Origin: Actinomycetes bacterium
GTDB taxonomy: Bacteria > Actinomycetota > Acidimicrobiia > Acidimicrobiales > Palsa-688
Length of the DNA stretch: 64,000 nt
Assembly (NCBI GenBank): GCA_021808665.1
Contig: JAKBBA010000017.1
Span: forward strand, 6,153-70,152
Reading direction: 5' to 3'
In this document: piece after piece, positions 44,278 through 54,593 of the stretch
How positions within the stretch are numbered: position 1 is the first letter of the stretch
Layout of the letters: each line of letters opens with the position of its first letter
The notes under the pieces: generated by a model
What the model was told of the DNA's origin: nothing
Databases searched by the model: none
Seen by the model: only the letters and a program-made list of their open reading frames with translations
Translations under genes and position numbers: made by a program

Positions 44278-45321
44278 ATGCGCGCTGTGACCGTCGTCCC
44301 TTTGCAGGCCGGCTCGGTCGACCTGACCGAACTTCCCGAACCGCCCGATTCAGACGGGCCCGTGCTGGTCAAGACCAGGGCGGTCGGAGTGTGCGGAACG
44401 GACCTGGAGATAATCTCGGGCGATTACGGTTGGGCTCCTGAAGGCGAGGAGCGCCTAGCGATCGGCCACGAGTCCCTTGGCGAGGTCCTAGAAGCCCCCG
44501 AAGACTCCGGGCTCGCCGCCGGTGACCTGGTCGTCGCTATCGTCAGGCGTCCGGACCCGGTCCCGTGCCACAACTGCTCCGTGGGTGAATGGGACATGTG
44601 CCGCAACGGTCAGTACACCGAATGGGGCATAAAGCAGCATCACGGCTACGCCAGGGAGCGTTACCGCATCACCGAGGATTTCGTGGTGAAAGTGGACCAG
44701 GGGTTGGGCAATCTCGGCGTCCTCCTCGAACCGACCACGGTCGTGGCGAAGGCCTGGGATCATATCGAGCGAATCGGTCAGCGTGCCGCTTGGAAGCCCA
44801 AGACGGTTCTTGTCACCGGCGCCGGCCCGATAGGTCTGCTCGCCGCTCTCCTCGCCGTGCAGCGGGGTTTGGAGGTCCACGTCCTCGACCAGGTTACCGA
44901 CGGGCTAAAGCCGGACCTGGTCCACGCTCTTGGCGCCACCTACCACCACGGCAGCGTTGCCGACACGAAGGTGGTACCTGACGTGGCTATCGAATGCACC
45001 GGCGTCGGCCAGTTGATCTTCGACGTCATGGACGCCGCCGGAGCGAACGGCGTCGTGTGCCTGACCGGTGTCTCCTCAGGTGGACGGGACCTTTCGGTCG
45101 ACGTCGGCATGCTGAACCGTCGGATGGTACTCGAAAACGACGTGGTTTTCGGATCGGTGAACGCCAACCGCCGCCACTACGAGGCCGGAGCCCAAGCCCT
45201 CGCCGACGCCGACAAAGACTGGCTGGCGAAAATGATCACCAGGTCTCCCGGCCTGGACAGCTGGAAGGACGCCTACACCCGCCAGCCAGGGGATGTCAAG
45301 GTAACCCTGGAGTTCGCTTAG
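44278..45321 (+). CDS. glucose 1-dehydrogenase-like zinc alcohol dehydrogenase
   Basis: A 347-residue medium-chain dehydrogenase. The catalytic zinc site includes the Cys in GVCGTDLEI and the GHES segment. A structural-zinc lobe is PCHNCSVGEWDMC. The Rossmann motif is VLVTGAGPIGLLAALLA. The C-terminal segment GSVNANRRHYEAGAQAL is diagnostic of the glucose dehydrogenase C-terminal family, where it binds NAD(P) and sugar. It probably oxidises glucose or a similar aldose to the lactone. ATG 44278; divergent from yqgE, convergent with trpA. Confidence 0.87.
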   Translation: MRAVTVVPLQAGSVDLTELPEPPDSDGPVLVKTRAVGVCGTDLEIISGDYGWAPEGEERLAIGHESLGEVLEAPEDSGLAAGDLVVAIVRRPDPVPCHNCSVGEWDMCRNGQYTEWGIKQHHGYARERYRITEDFVVKVDQGLGNLGVLLEPTTVVAKAWDHIERIGQRAAWKPKTVLVTGAGPIGLLAALLAVQRGLEVHVLDQVTDGLKPDLVHALGATYHHGSVADTKVVPDVAIECTGVGQLIFDVMDAAGANGVVCLTGVSSGGRDLSVDVGMLNRRMVLENDVVFGSVNANRRHYEAGAQALADADKDWLAKMITRSPGLDSWKDAYTRQPGDVKVTLEFA

Positions 45322-45368
45322 TCCGCTGCTCGGGGCGAGTTGCCCCTGCTAACCAGGCCAGTGCTGTC

Positions 45369-46151
45369 CTATCCCAAGGCCGTCCGGAAAGCCTTGACGG
45401 TGTCGGCGACCTCCGCCGGCCCTGCTCCGGCAAGGACCATTCGCATCAAAGCCGACGCGACCACAGCCCCGTCGGCGTGGGCTGCAGCAGTCGCTGCCTG
45501 TTCGGGGGTCGAAACTCCAAAGCCCATGACCACCGGGAGGTCGGTGACAGCTTTGAGACGCTTCGCCAGGACCTCCGCCGATGTCGAAAGACGGGCCCGC
45601 TCCCCCGTCACGCCCATAACGTTCACCCCGTAGACGAAACCGTGCGACCGTCGACAGATCTCGACCAGGCGGTCGTCGGAACTTACCGGCGCTGCCAGCA
45701 GGACAGTCTCTACTCCACTATCGCCGGCGTCAGCTTCCCATCCCGTTGACTCTTCGAGCGGTATGTCGGCCACGATCGCTCCGCGCACTCCGGAAGCAGC
45801 CAACTGGCGGGCGAATCGGAGGTGGCCAGCCCGAGCCACCAAGTTGTAGTAGGTCATCGCCACAAGGGGAACATCGACTTGCGCACCGGCGACGTCGTCG
45901 AGGATAGAAGCCGGGGTGGCACCCCTTGCAAGCGCCGCACCCGAAGCTTGCTGAATGGTCGGGCCGTCCATAACCGGGTCCGAGAAAGGGATTCCTATCT
46001 CCACTGCGTCCGCTCCGGCGTCCGCCATGGCCTCTACGTAACGCACCCACTCCGCCACAAGACCGCCGGTCATGTAGGTGACGAGGATCTTCTTGCCAGC
46101 CTCGCGGACGGCGCGCAAGTGCGGCTCGACCGCCAAGCCAGGCGCTGTCAC
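45369..46151 (-). CDS. trpA: tryptophan synthase alpha chain
   Basis: Cleaves indole-3-glycerol phosphate to indole, passed to TrpB. 260 residues, a TIM barrel with catalytic Glu51 ([10 protein letters not shown]) and Asp62 (MDGP). [13 protein letters not shown] and [10 protein letters not shown] loops are in place. The ATG overlaps the trpB stop as ATGA. Last gene of the his-trp array; convergent with the glucose dehydrogenase-like gene 47 bases away, where only a weak five-base hairpin is visible. Confidence 0.97.
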   Translation of the reverse strand: MTAPGLAVEPHLRAVREAGKKILVTYMTGGLVAEWVRYVEAMADAGADAVEIGIPFSDPVMDGPTIQQASGAALARGATPASILDDVAGAQVDVPLVAMTYYNLVARAGHLRFARQLAASGVRGAIVADIPLEESTGWEADAGDSGVETVLLAAPVSSDDRLVEICRRSHGFVYGVNVMGVTGERARLSTSAEVLAKRLKAVTDLPVVMGFGVSTPEQAATAAAHADGAVVASALMRMVLAGAGPAEVADTVKAFRTALG

Positions 46152-47338
46152 AGCAAGCCTTCCTGGAGGAGGCCCATCACGGTTTCGGCATCTTTGTCAC
46201 CACGTCCGGATAGGGTCATCATCACTGTGGAGCCGGCCGGCACTACCCCGTCGCGCGTCGCTCGCACGAGCCACGCCAGAGCGTGCGCCGGTTCCAAAGC
46301 AGGGATGATTCCCTCCGTTCGCGCTAGGAGCTTCAAGGCGTCAAGCACTTCGTCGTCGGACGCAGAGTGGTACTCTGCCCGACCGGCGTCCGCCAGCCAC
46401 GCGTGCTCCGGCCCGATACCCGGATAGTCCAAGCCGGCTGAGATCGACTCCGCCTCTAGGATCTGGCCCCACTCGTCTTGAAGAAGATACGAGCGCATAC
46501 CGTGCAACACCCCAGGTATGCCCCGACCCACCGCAGATCCTCCTGCGGCTTCGACCCCGACCAGGCGCGCCCGGGTGGAAACGAAGCCGGCGAAAGTACC
46601 AGCAGCGTTGGACCCCCCGCCTACGCAGGCGACGACGAAATCCGGGTCGTCGCCGCCGAGCACTTTGCGGCACTGCTCGCGTGCCTCGTTGCCGATCACG
46701 CTTTGGAACTCCCGGACCATCCACGGGTACGGGTGAGGTCCCATCACAGATCCCAGGCAGTAGTGGGTGTCCTCGACGGTAGCCACCCAGTCCCTCATGG
46801 CTTCATTCACAGCGTCTTTCAACGTGCGGCTGCCTGATCGAACGGGTTCGACCCGAGCCCCGAGCAGTTTCATGCGGAACACGTTCAGAGCCTGACGTTC
46901 GGTGTCGACCTCACCCATGTAGACCACGCATTCCAGGCCGAACAGTGCCGCCGCCGTCGCTGTAGCGACACCGTGCTGGCCGGCTCCGGTCTCGGCGACC
47001 ATCCTCTTCTTACCCATGGCCAACGTCAGCAGCCCTTGGCCCAAGACGTTGTTGATCTTGTGAGAGCCGGTATGGGTCAGATCCTCGCGTTTCAGTAACA
47101 CGTCCACGCCGAGCGCCTCGGATAAGCGTTCAGCTCGTGTCAAAGGCGTCGGCCGGCCGGCATAGTCCCTTAGAAGGGCGTCCAGTCGCCCGCGAAAGGT
47201 CGAATCCTGCCAGGCCGAGCGGAAGAACCGTTCCACCTCGGCGCACGCTGGCACCAGGGACTCGGGTACGTACATCCCGCCGAACTCGCCGAAACGGCCG
47301 GTCGGGCCTGGATCGGCCATCTTCAGATCTGAGCTCAT
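46148..47338 (-). CDS. trpB: tryptophan synthase beta chain
   Basis: PLP enzyme that joins indole and serine to tryptophan, 396 residues. The N-terminal block [13 protein letters not shown] is typical of TrpB1. The PLP lysine is Lys94 in HTGSHKINN, followed by [12 protein letters not shown] and the phosphate loop [11 protein letters not shown] 47338 has AAGGA upstream and overlaps the trpF stop by four bases; a TTG at 47353 is also open. Confidence 0.98.
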   Translation of the reverse strand: MSSDLKMADPGPTGRFGEFGGMYVPESLVPACAEVERFFRSAWQDSTFRGRLDALLRDYAGRPTPLTRAERLSEALGVDVLLKREDLTHTGSHKINNVLGQGLLTLAMGKKRMVAETGAGQHGVATATAAALFGLECVVYMGEVDTERQALNVFRMKLLGARVEPVRSGSRTLKDAVNEAMRDWVATVEDTHYCLGSVMGPHPYPWMVREFQSVIGNEAREQCRKVLGGDDPDFVVACVGGGSNAAGTFAGFVSTRARLVGVEAAGGSAVGRGIPGVLHGMRSYLLQDEWGQILEAESISAGLDYPGIGPEHAWLADAGRAEYHSASDDEVLDALKLLARTEGIIPALEPAHALAWLVRATRDGVVPAGSTVMMTLSGRGDKDAETVMGLLQEGLL

Positions 47339-48138
47339 ATGTCCTTTTGCCAATCGTACGGTCCTCTTTCGGTGCTTCCGGCCTGCCCGGGCACGTTTCG
47401 AGCCGCCACAGGGACCTGTCCACCTTCGAGGTTTCTCGCTGCGGGAGCCGGAGAGTGCCGTCCGTATCCAGCCTTTGCGGCCGGAGCGGCCGTTGCAATC
47501 GTTCCTTGGCGTCCGCGGGCGTCAAAGACCCGGGTAGCTTCTTTGATGAACTCGCGAAGCTTGATCGGATCCTTATGCCCGGGCGTCTTCTCAACGCCGC
47601 TGGAAACATCGACCCCGAAACAGCCCGTCACGGTGATCGCCTCAGCAACGTTCGAGGGGTTTAGACCTCCCGCTACGATGAGCCTCTCCCCTTTGGGCAC
47701 CGCCGACGCTACCGCCCAGTCGAACGTGGTTCCAGAACCAGGTTGGGCGGCGTCGAGGTGGACGGCGAACGCTCCGTACTCTGAAGCCTCTGCGATCCTC
47801 GGATCAGTCGCCGAGAACGCCTTGATTACCAAAGGGATTCGTCCTGAGAGCCATTTGGTCTCCTCCGGCGTCTCGTGGCCGTGCAGTTGGGCGACGTTAA
47901 GGCCGACCCTGCTGCAGATGAGAGACACCCGCTCTGGCGCTTCGTCGCGGAAGACACCCACGCGCAGCACCTCCGGAGGTAGCCTCTTGACGATGTCCGC
48001 CACTGCGCCCGGCGCTACCTGGCGTTTGGACGGAGCGAACACGAAGCCGACCGCTGTAGCGCCCAGCGCTACAGCCAGAAGCGCGTCTTCCTCCGTGGTG
48101 ATCCCGCAGACCTTCACGAAGTGATCCGCCGAGCTCAT
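47335..48138 (-). CDS. trpF: phosphoribosylanthranilate isomerase with C-terminal tail
   Basis: Third step of the tryptophan branch. TIM barrel with Cys11 ([12 protein letters not shown]) and Asp129 ([16 protein letters not shown]), the general base and acid. The family domain ends near residue 208 (ATRVFDAR); a further 58 residues rich in Ala, Gly and Pro run to the stop, an unusual extension. The start is ATG 48138, overlapping the trpC stop. Many actinobacteria lack trpF and use the bifunctional isomerase PriA instead; here a separate TrpF exists. Confidence 0.95.
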   Translation of the reverse strand: MSSADHFVKVCGITTEEDALLAVALGATAVGFVFAPSKRQVAPGAVADIVKRLPPEVLRVGVFRDEAPERVSLICSRVGLNVAQLHGHETPEETKWLSGRIPLVIKAFSATDPRIAEASEYGAFAVHLDAAQPGSGTTFDWAVASAVPKGERLIVAGGLNPSNVAEAITVTGCFGVDVSSGVEKTPGHKDPIKLREFIKEATRVFDARGRQGTIATAAPAAKAGYGRHSPAPAARNLEGGQVPVAARNVPGQAGSTERGPYDWQKDI

Positions 48139-48950
48139 GCGCCGAGCACCGCGTCTCGCTCGGCGAGACGCGCCTTACGGGCACGCAGCGACGCCACCGC
48201 AGCCTCGGGGTCAGACGCCGTTACGACAGTCTCCCCGACCAGAATTGCGTCGAAACCGGCGTCAGCCAGCCGTCTAGCGTCGTCTGGGCCCGCTATGCCA
48301 GACTCAGCTACTCGGACACACCCCGGAGGGAGCGAAGCTGCCACCCTGACGGCGCGCGCCGTGTCAACTTCGAAGCTGTGCAGGTCGCGTTGGTTGACGC
48401 CGATTATCTCGGCTCCAGCAGCCACTGCAGCCTCGGCTTCGCTCTCGTCGTGCACCTCGACAAGGGCGTCCAGACCGATGCGCTGCGACAGCGCCACGAG
48501 CTCGCTGAGCTCGTGGCCTCGTAGGGCGGCGACTATCAGAAGTACTGCGTCGGCGCCCATCAGCCTTGCATCGAGCACGTCCGCCCTACAGACGGTGAAG
48601 TCCTTGCGCAGGACCGGCAGACTTGTCGACTCACGAGCAGAGCGAAGGTCGTCGGATGAACCACCGAAGAACTCCGAATCGGTCAACACCGACAGAGCTG
48701 ACGCGCCACCCTCCTCGTAGGCGACGGCCAGTGTCGCCGGGTCCAGGTCGACGGCAAGGGTGGGCTTGCTCGGGCTGCGACGTTTCACCTCGGCGATCAC
48801 CGCCAGGCGGCTCGGTCGCACCAGCGCCTCGGCGAAACGCCTCGCCGGCGCGAGGACGGCAACTTCGCGCTCCAGCGACTCCAAGTCGCGCCGGTCGGCC
48901 TCGGCGGCGTCCCGGTGCGAAGCGAGTATGCGGTCCAAGTAGGTGGCCAC
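48135..48950 (-). CDS. trpC: indole-3-glycerol-phosphate synthase
   Basis: Closes the indole ring from CdRP. 271 residues, monofunctional. Conserved pieces are IAEVKRRSPSKP (catalytic Glu and Lys), VLTDSEFFGGS, PVLRKDFTV and GVNQRDLHSFEVD, VAESGI. GTG 48950 (MATYLDRILASHR) fits the family. A 75-base gap separates it from ygfZ, the widest gap in the his-trp array. The stop overlaps trpF as ATGA. Confidence 0.97.
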   Translation of the reverse strand: MATYLDRILASHRDAAEADRRDLESLEREVAVLAPARRFAEALVRPSRLAVIAEVKRRSPSKPTLAVDLDPATLAVAYEEGGASALSVLTDSEFFGGSSDDLRSARESTSLPVLRKDFTVCRADVLDARLMGADAVLLIVAALRGHELSELVALSQRIGLDALVEVHDESEAEAAVAAGAEIIGVNQRDLHSFEVDTARAVRVAASLPPGCVRVAESGIAGPDDARRLADAGFDAILVGETVVTASDPEAAVASLRARKARLAERDAVLGA

Positions 48951-49025
48951 GGTCTCAGAAGCCTACCCTGCGTGCATCGGGTAACACTCTCGCCACCTGA
49001 GCCCGCGAGTGCGTTCGGCTGGGCG

Positions 49026-50021
49026 CTACTCCAACACCCTCACGACCACGTCGCCGGCAGCGACGTCGCTGGGCGCTCCAGCTTTCCTCTCCAGGTAGCC
49101 CAGTGCCACCCAGCCATGAGTGTCGGAGAAGGCGACGCTGGTCACCCAGCCGATCCTGGCCGGGCCTTCTTCAGCGGCGGGCTGCGGTGTCCCGCCGGCA
49201 CCGTGTGGGGAGCTGTGCAGCTCAGCTCCTACGTCGATCTCGGCCTCGGGACGTAGCCTCACCATCCGTCGGGCGACGTGGTTGCCGCGGGAGTCGATCC
49301 GTGCAACCAGCTCCTGGCCGGTGTAGCAACCCTTGGTGAAGCTCACGGTGAGGTCGACTAGACCGGTCTCTGCGGGTATGGTGCGTTCGGTGAGTTCGGC
49401 TCCCATCCGGGGCCAGCCGACCGCGATCCGGTCGACTTCGAGCCTGTAGGAGGGAACTGACGGCCAAACGCTCAGATCCGTTCGCAACGCCTCGAAGGTA
49501 ATGTCTTCGAGGACGGTGTCAGCAGCGGGTTCGACGGGTCCGCCCAGACGCAGCACGTCGACTCCGGACAATCCTGGCAAAGGCGGAGACGCCGCTAGTA
49601 GTCCGCCAGTCCGCCAGCCCTCCCCGCGGCAGGCGAGTAGCCCGGCTTTGAGCGTCGTAAGCTCAGCCTTCGTTCGAAGCTTGAAGCGAGCAAGGCGCGC
49701 TGCCACGTGTTCACCCCAGGTGGGATCCGCCTCCAACGCCCACTGCTCGTCGCCGGAGCGGAACACCCGGAGAAGGGCCACTACCTTTCCGGAGGGCTCC
49801 AGCAGCCAACTCCACCGGTGCGATCCGACAGCCAACGACGCGACGTCCTGGGTCAGTTGGCCCTGCAGAAAGGCTCCCGCTTCGGGTCCGGTTACCATGA
49901 CAACGTCGCGCTCTGACAGGCCCCAGTAACGTCCCTCACTTCGAGGGGACTCCTCCGACAACCCAGTATTGCCAAGTTGCGACCCCGAGCCAACCGCAGG
50001 GAATGCCCCGTCGTCAGCCAA
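49026..50021 (-). CDS. YgfZ/GcvT-like folate-binding protein
   Basis: A 331-residue member of the YgfZ/COG0354 family, related to aminomethyltransferases. These bind folate and help Fe-S cluster enzymes. The hallmark KGCYTGQE is intact (SFTKGCYTGQELVARIDSRGNHVARRM). The N-terminal domain has FLQGQLTQDVASL and WLLEPSGKVVALLRV. The start is probably TTG 50021, overlapping trpE by eight bases; the frame is open to 50234 inside trpE. It sits between trpE and trpC, so it is likely co-expressed with tryptophan genes, although no known step needs it. Confidence 0.88.
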   Translation of the reverse strand: MADDGAFPAVGSGSQLGNTGLSEESPRSEGRYWGLSERDVVMVTGPEAGAFLQGQLTQDVASLAVGSHRWSWLLEPSGKVVALLRVFRSGDEQWALEADPTWGEHVAARLARFKLRTKAELTTLKAGLLACRGEGWRTGGLLAASPPLPGLSGVDVLRLGGPVEPAADTVLEDITFEALRTDLSVWPSVPSYRLEVDRIAVGWPRMGAELTERTIPAETGLVDLTVSFTKGCYTGQELVARIDSRGNHVARRMVRLRPEAEIDVGAELHSSPHGAGGTPQPAAEEGPARIGWVTSVAFSDTHGWVALGYLERKAGAPSDVAAGDVVVRVLE

Positions 50022-51582
50022 CTCCAGGGCCTTCCCCTCCACGAGCGGCGCCAGCGAACCCTGCCCGACGGGCGGCTGCGATTCGGCGCGCCCCGGGGAC
50101 AGCGGCCAGCAGCGCTGCGGCCTTGTTGGAACATTCGAGGTCCTCGTCGTCGGGGTCGCTGTCGGCGACGATGCCGGCACCGGCTTGGACGCTGGCCGTC
50201 CCGTCGGGGCTGACGAGCATGGTTCTGATGGCAATGGCCGTGTCCAGATTGCCTGAGAAGTCGAAGTATCCGATCACCCCGGCGTAGGGGCCCCGCTTGA
50301 CCGGCTCGAGCTCGTCTATGAGCTGCATAGCCCGAACTTTAGGCGCGCCCGACACGGTACCGGCAGGCATCGTAGCTCTGAGCACGTCGACCGGGCCAAG
50401 CCCCTCGCGTAGCGTCCCGGAGACTTGGGAGGTCAAGTGCATCACGTGGCTGAAGCGTTCTAGGGTCATGAGCTCGTCGACTTTGGCGGTGCCGTACTCC
50501 ACGACCCGGCCTATATCGTTGCGCGCCAAATCCACCAACATGACGTGCTCGGCTCGTTCCTTGGGATTCTCCGCAAGCTCGGCTGCCAGCCTGCGGTCGT
50601 GGGTCTCGTCACGACCTCTCTTGCGAGTCCCGGCTATCGGCCTCGACACGACGTGACCGGACCTGACCTGCACCAAGGGCTCCGGTGACGACCCGACCAG
50701 GGACAGCTCCGGGTGGCGCAGGAAGTACATGTAAGGGCTCGGGTTTACCTGGCGCAGGGACCGGTAGAGGTCGAAAGGATCAGCCTGCAGTTCGACGTCG
50801 AAGCGCTGCGAGAGCACCACCTGGAAGATGTCACCGGCGAGGATATGTTCCTTGGCGGCTTCGACGCTCGACGCAAACATCTCCGGGGTGCTTCGGCGGC
50901 GATGGGCTGGGATCTCGTCGAGACGTTCCGGGGGGGCCACGAGAGGCTCGTCCAGCGGGCAAGCCCCTTGGGCGGCCAGAACCTCGAGACGTCTGGCCGC
51001 TGCCTCGTAGAGGCGGTCACAACTGTCACGATCGTCGCGAGCTTCCGGCGGTATCGGAACCGCCTCTATCAGCGTCACCCGCTGGCGCCAGTAGTCGTAG
51101 GCGGCAATCTGGCCTACCACCGACAGAATCGCGTCAGGGTAGCCCGTCTCGTCGGGCGGGGAGTCGCCGAGGCTCTCGACTTCTCGAACCACGTCGTATC
51201 CGAGGTATCCGACGACTCCTCCCTGTAGGGGTGGCAGTTCCTCGATGACCGGGGAGCGCCACGTCTCGAGGATCGCTTCGAGCGCTACCAGGACACCCCC
51301 GTCGAGGCGAACCGTCTCAGGCAAGGATCCTTCGACAGTAAGCCTTGCTCCTCTCGCTACGATGGTCGCCGTCGGGTTTAGCCCTATGAAGGACCACCTT
51401 CCGAGCTGCTGGGCGTGCTCCACGGATTCAAGCAGGAACGAGCGTCCCGCCGGGCTCGCCGAGGTCAGACGAGCGTACGCCGCAACTGGGGTAGTGAGAT
51501 CCCCGAGCAGCTCACGCCACACAGGGACGACGGTGAACTTCGAGGCCAGGGCCGCGAACTCTTCTCGCGATGGACGGGTCAC
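50014..51582 (-). CDS. trpE: anthranilate synthase component I
   Basis: Converts chorismate and ammonia to anthranilate, 522 residues. Catalytic blocks are [60 protein letters not shown] and [12 protein letters not shown]. The feedback-site motif LLES (residues 49-52 region, SFLLESVEH) binds tryptophan in homologues. The GTG start overlaps the hisI stop as GTGA, directly joining histidine and tryptophan genes. TrpG is not nearby and must be encoded elsewhere. Confidence 0.96.
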   Translation of the reverse strand: MTRPSREEFAALASKFTVVPVWRELLGDLTTPVAAYARLTSASPAGRSFLLESVEHAQQLGRWSFIGLNPTATIVARGARLTVEGSLPETVRLDGGVLVALEAILETWRSPVIEELPPLQGGVVGYLGYDVVREVESLGDSPPDETGYPDAILSVVGQIAAYDYWRQRVTLIEAVPIPPEARDDRDSCDRLYEAAARRLEVLAAQGACPLDEPLVAPPERLDEIPAHRRRSTPEMFASSVEAAKEHILAGDIFQVVLSQRFDVELQADPFDLYRSLRQVNPSPYMYFLRHPELSLVGSSPEPLVQVRSGHVVSRPIAGTRKRGRDETHDRRLAAELAENPKERAEHVMLVDLARNDIGRVVEYGTAKVDELMTLERFSHVMHLTSQVSGTLREGLGPVDVLRATMPAGTVSGAPKVRAMQLIDELEPVKRGPYAGVIGYFDFSGNLDTAIAIRTMLVSPDGTASVQAGAGIVADSDPDDEDLECSNKAAALLAAVPGARRIAAARRAGFAGAARGGEGPGVG

Positions 51583-51974
51583 GCCGGCGACGTAGCACCG
51601 AACGCGCGGTAGAAACAGGTCCTGTTACCGGTGTGGCATGCCCCCCCGCCCTCTTGGACGACCAGGAACAGGAGCGTGTCCCCGTCACAGTCGTAGAAAG
51701 CCTCACGCACCCATTGGCGGTCCCCGGAAGTGTCACCTTTACGCCAGCGTTGCCTGCGGCTCCGGGACCAAAAGACGGTCCGGCCGGTATTAAGGGTTTC
51801 GGCGAGCGTCTCGGCGTTCATCCACGCCAGCATCAGCACCTCCCGGCTGTGGTGGTCCTGGACGATCGCAGGGACGAGGCCGTCGGAGTTGTAGACAATC
51901 GCATCCAGCTGCTCCGCCTCGGCGCGCACCGTTAGCGGTATGCCATAACTCGGTTGGGATGATCCGTCCGCCAT
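51579..51974 (-). CDS. hisI: phosphoribosyl-AMP cyclohydrolase
   Basis: Third step of histidine synthesis, a zinc enzyme of 131 residues. Motifs are [42 protein letters not shown] and [12 protein letters not shown], where the Asp and Cys residues bind Mg and Zn. It lacks a HisE domain, so PR-ATP pyrophosphohydrolase is separate. ATG 51974, 23 bases after the GroES-like gene; overlaps trpE. Confidence 0.96.
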   Translation of the reverse strand: MADGSSQPSYGIPLTVRAEAEQLDAIVYNSDGLVPAIVQDHHSREVLMLAWMNAETLAETLNTGRTVFWSRSRRQRWRKGDTSGDRQWVREAFYDCDGDTLLFLVVQEGGGACHTGNRTCFYRAFGATSPA

Positions 51975-51997
51975 TCCCCCATGGTAGGGGCTCGCGG

Positions 51998-52411
51998 CTA
52001 CAGGTACAGGCCTGTACCTGTAGCGACCCGCTCGGACGCAACCGCGTGGATGTCACGCTCGCGCAATATCAAGTAATCCTCGCCTTGGACTTCTACCTCG
52101 TATCGGTCCTCCGGGTTGAACAGCACCTGGTCGCCAGCCTTGATGGTCCTCACGTGAGGGCCTGTAGCCACGACCTCCGCCCATGCGAGGCGTCGAGCGA
52201 CCTGAGCCGTGGCCGGGATGAGAATGCCAGCCCGGGATTTGCGCTCACCCTCGGAGCGGGGGATCTGAACTAGGACTCGGTCGGTGAGCATCTCGATGCC
52301 CTGCTTGGAGCCCAGATGCTGCTTGCTTACCAGGACCGGCCTTTCCGTAGCGGATGCCTGCGACGCCAAGCCAGGGTTCGGATGTGCGCGCTGGTCCTGC
52401 TGGGAGTCCAT
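51998..52411 (-). CDS. GroES-like co-chaperonin family protein
   Basis: A 137-residue protein whose last ~95 residues match the GroES (Cpn10) beta-barrel: [28 protein letters not shown]..., then [32 protein letters not shown]. The first 40 residues are Gln/Ser-rich and may not be translated, since ATG 52291 with AGGG upstream starts right at the domain. The usual GroES mobile loop is short and charged here ([13 protein letters not shown]). It lies between hisF (9 bases away) and hisI (23 bases away). It is probably a second Cpn10 paralogue; no groEL is next to it. Confidence 0.85.
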   Translation of the reverse strand: MDSQQDQRAHPNPGLASQASATERPVLVSKQHLGSKQGIEMLTDRVLVQIPRSEGERKSRAGILIPATAQVARRLAWAEVVATGPHVRTIKAGDQVLFNPEDRYEVEVQGEDYLILRERDIHAVASERVATGTGLYL

Positions 52412-52420
52412 CCCACCAAG

Positions 52421-53194
52421 CTACCCGGCCGGGCGATCGAGGGGACGCACCAACACTCCTGCAGCAGCCATGGCCTCCTTGGCCTCGGCGACTGTCGCCT
52501 CGCCGAAGTGGAATATCGACGCTGCTAGGACCGCGTCCGCCCCTCCGACGAGTGCCCCTTCGACAAGGTGACCGAGGTTGCCAACTCCGCCACTCGCTAC
52601 GACGGGTATCCGAACGGTGTCGACGACCGCCCGTGTGAGCTCTAAGTCGAACCCGCTTCGAGTGCCGTCTCGGTCCATGGAGTTCAGCACGATCTCCCCA
52701 GCCCCGCGGCGTTCCACCTCGAATGCCCATTCGAGGGCATCCCGGCCGGTCGCTGTCCTTCCTCCGTGCGTGTAGACCTCGAAGCTCCTCCCACTGCGTC
52801 TCACGTCCATCCCGACGACCACGCACTGGGACCCGAAAACCGACGCTATCTCCTCGACCAACTCGGGGCGCCCTACGGCCGCAGAGTTGACGCTGACCTT
52901 GTCGGCGCCGACGCGCAGAAGCATCCTGGCGTCGTCCACGCTGCGCACCCCACCGCCGACGGCGAGGGGGATGAACACCCGTTCGGCGGCTCTCGCTACG
53001 ACGTCGATCATTATCGCTCTCTCTGACGACGAGGCTGTTATGTCGTAGAAGACCAGCTCGTCAGCCCCTTCGTCGCTGTAGCGAGCTGCGAGCTCGACAG
53101 GGTCCCCGGCGTCGGCGAGGTTGGCGAAGTTGACCCCTTTGACGACGCGTCCGGCGTCGACGTCAAGGCACGGAACGACCCGAACGGCTCTCAC
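52421..53194 (-). CDS. hisF: imidazole glycerol phosphate synthase subunit HisF
   Basis: Cyclase subunit of IGP synthase, 257 residues, a TIM barrel that uses ammonia from HisH. Catalytic Asp11 is in [10 protein letters not shown] and the second Asp in [20 protein letters not shown] and [10 protein letters not shown] bind phosphate. GTG 53194 overlaps the hisA stop (GTGA). The next gene downstream is the GroES-like one, not hisI directly. Confidence 0.97.
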   Translation of the reverse strand: MRAVRVVPCLDVDAGRVVKGVNFANLADAGDPVELAARYSDEGADELVFYDITASSSERAIMIDVVARAAERVFIPLAVGGGVRSVDDARMLLRVGADKVSVNSAAVGRPELVEEIASVFGSQCVVVGMDVRRSGRSFEVYTHGGRTATGRDALEWAFEVERRGAGEIVLNSMDRDGTRSGFDLELTRAVVDTVRIPVVASGGVGNLGHLVEGALVGGADAVLAASIFHFGEATVAEAKEAMAAAGVLVRPLDRPAG

Positions 53195-53964
53195 CGAGAC
53201 ACCCCCGCTACCACAGCCAGAGCCTCACCGAGGTCGAGGCGCTTCTCGTAGAGGGCGCGCCCGGCGATGATCCCGCCTAAACCGGCCAGCGCCGCGAGGG
53301 CGGCGACGTCGTCTATCGAGCCGACGCCGCCCGAGGCAATCACACTTGCAGGCATCGCAACGTCGTCGGCGGGGGGGCGGTATCGGGCAACCAGTCCGAC
53401 CACGGACGCCAGACCCTCGAGGTCAGGACCAGCCATAGTGCCGTCACGAGAAATGTCGGTAACGACGAGAGCCGACGCGCCGGCGTCTAGCGCCACAGGC
53501 ACGAGATGCTCCACACTAACCCCTGCGGATTGTGTCCAACCCCTCAGGCGCACCTCGCCTCGACGGTGGTCTAGACCCAAGGCAACCCGACCCGGCCAAC
53601 GATCGTGGATGTCTGAGATCAAAGAAGGCTGCTCCACCCCGGCAGTGCCGACAACAACCCGTGAAACGCCGGCGTCGAGGAGCTCACCTGCGTCTCTGAC
53701 GCTGCGCACGCCCCCCCCGGCTTGGACCGACACACCAGCGGAGCGGACCGCCTCGGCGATAGCAGCTATTGCCGGCCGGTTCGACGCCTCGCCGGTCCTG
53801 GCGGCGTCGAGGTCGACTACGTGAATCCACTGCGCCCCCGCAGAAGCGAACTCTAGGGCGACACCAACTGGGTCGTCGCCGTAGACCGTCTCGGCGGCGA
53901 AGTCCCCTTCGAGCAGGCGAACGCAACGCCCGCCGCGCAGGTCGATAGCGGGAAATAGGTCCAC
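53191..53964 (-). CDS. hisA: ProFAR isomerase HisA
   Basis: Phosphoribosylformimino-AICAR-phosphate isomerase, 257 residues. Catalytic Asp8 ([13 protein letters not shown]) and the second Asp in [10 protein letters not shown] are present, as are [14 protein letters not shown] and [11 protein letters not shown]. In Mycobacterium and Streptomyces the homologue PriA also does the TrpF reaction. Since a separate trpF lies in the same array, this may be a dedicated HisA. GTG 53964 shares one base with the hisH stop (TAGTG). Confidence 0.94.
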   Translation of the reverse strand: MDLFPAIDLRGGRCVRLLEGDFAAETVYGDDPVGVALEFASAGAQWIHVVDLDAARTGEASNRPAIAAIAEAVRSAGVSVQAGGGVRSVRDAGELLDAGVSRVVVGTAGVEQPSLISDIHDRWPGRVALGLDHRRGEVRLRGWTQSAGVSVEHLVPVALDAGASALVVTDISRDGTMAGPDLEGLASVVGLVARYRPPADDVAMPASVIASGGVGSIDDVAALAALAGLGGIIAGRALYEKRLDLGEALAVVAGVSR

Positions 53965-54593
53965 TAGAGGGATGCTCGGGTAGCGAGGCCGGGGGTTGCG
54001 AAGCGGGCAAAGTTCGACAACATCGCCAGACCAACCCGAGCGGACTTCTCCGGATGGAACTGGGTGGCCCAAACCGATTGGGCTACCACTACCGCAGGAA
54101 CGTCGAGACCGTACTCGCAGGTGGCGACCACCTCAGGTCCGTCGGGAGCTGCGTAGGAATGCACGAAATACACCCAAGGCTGCTCGTCTAGGCCCTGCAG
54201 CAACGCAACGGACGGGCCGCGTACGTCGAGGCGGTTCCACTGCATCTGCGGCCTCTTGACACCTGCTGGCAGGCGCCTGACGATGCCGGGCAAGATCGCG
54301 ATTCCGTCAACCTCGGGGGATTCCTCGGAGCCTTCGTAGAGCATCTGCATCCCGACGCAGATGCCAAGGAACGGGCGGCTGGCGGCGACCACCTCGCGAA
54401 CTGCGGCTTCGAGGCCGGCCGAGCGCAGCGCCTTCACGCATGCGCCGAAGTTCCCCACCCCGGGGAGCACGACGGCATCTGCCGACACGACGGCGTCGGG
54501 GTCGCTCACCAGCGCTGCGTCGGCTCCGACGCTCAAAAGGGCCTTGTGAGCGGAGCGCAGGTTGCCTATGCCGTAGTCGATGACAGCTATCAA
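53964..54593 (-). CDS. hisH: imidazole glycerol phosphate synthase subunit HisH
   Basis: Glutaminase subunit of IGP synthase, 209 residues, class I amidotransferase. Nucleophile Cys79 is in LGICVGMQML and the His-Glu pair in FHPEKSARVG. VIDYGIGNLRS and PGVGNFGACV are family blocks. It starts at TTG 54593, overlapping the hisB stop as TTGA; no better start is visible. Confidence 0.97.
   Translation of the reverse strand: MIAVIDYGIGNLRSAHKALLSVGADAALVSDPDAVVSADAVVLPGVGNFGACVKALRSAGLEAAVREVVAASRPFLGICVGMQMLYEGSEESPEVDGIAILPGIVRRLPAGVKRPQMQWNRLDVRGPSVALLQGLDEQPWVYFVHSYAAPDGPEVVATCEYGLDVPAVVVAQSVWATQFHPEKSARVGLAMLSNFARFATPGLATRASL

Noticed and set aside
45332..45346. GGGGC-GAGTT-GCCCC hairpin between the glucose dehydrogenase-like gene and trpA
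   Set aside because: Five-base stem is too weak to call a terminator.
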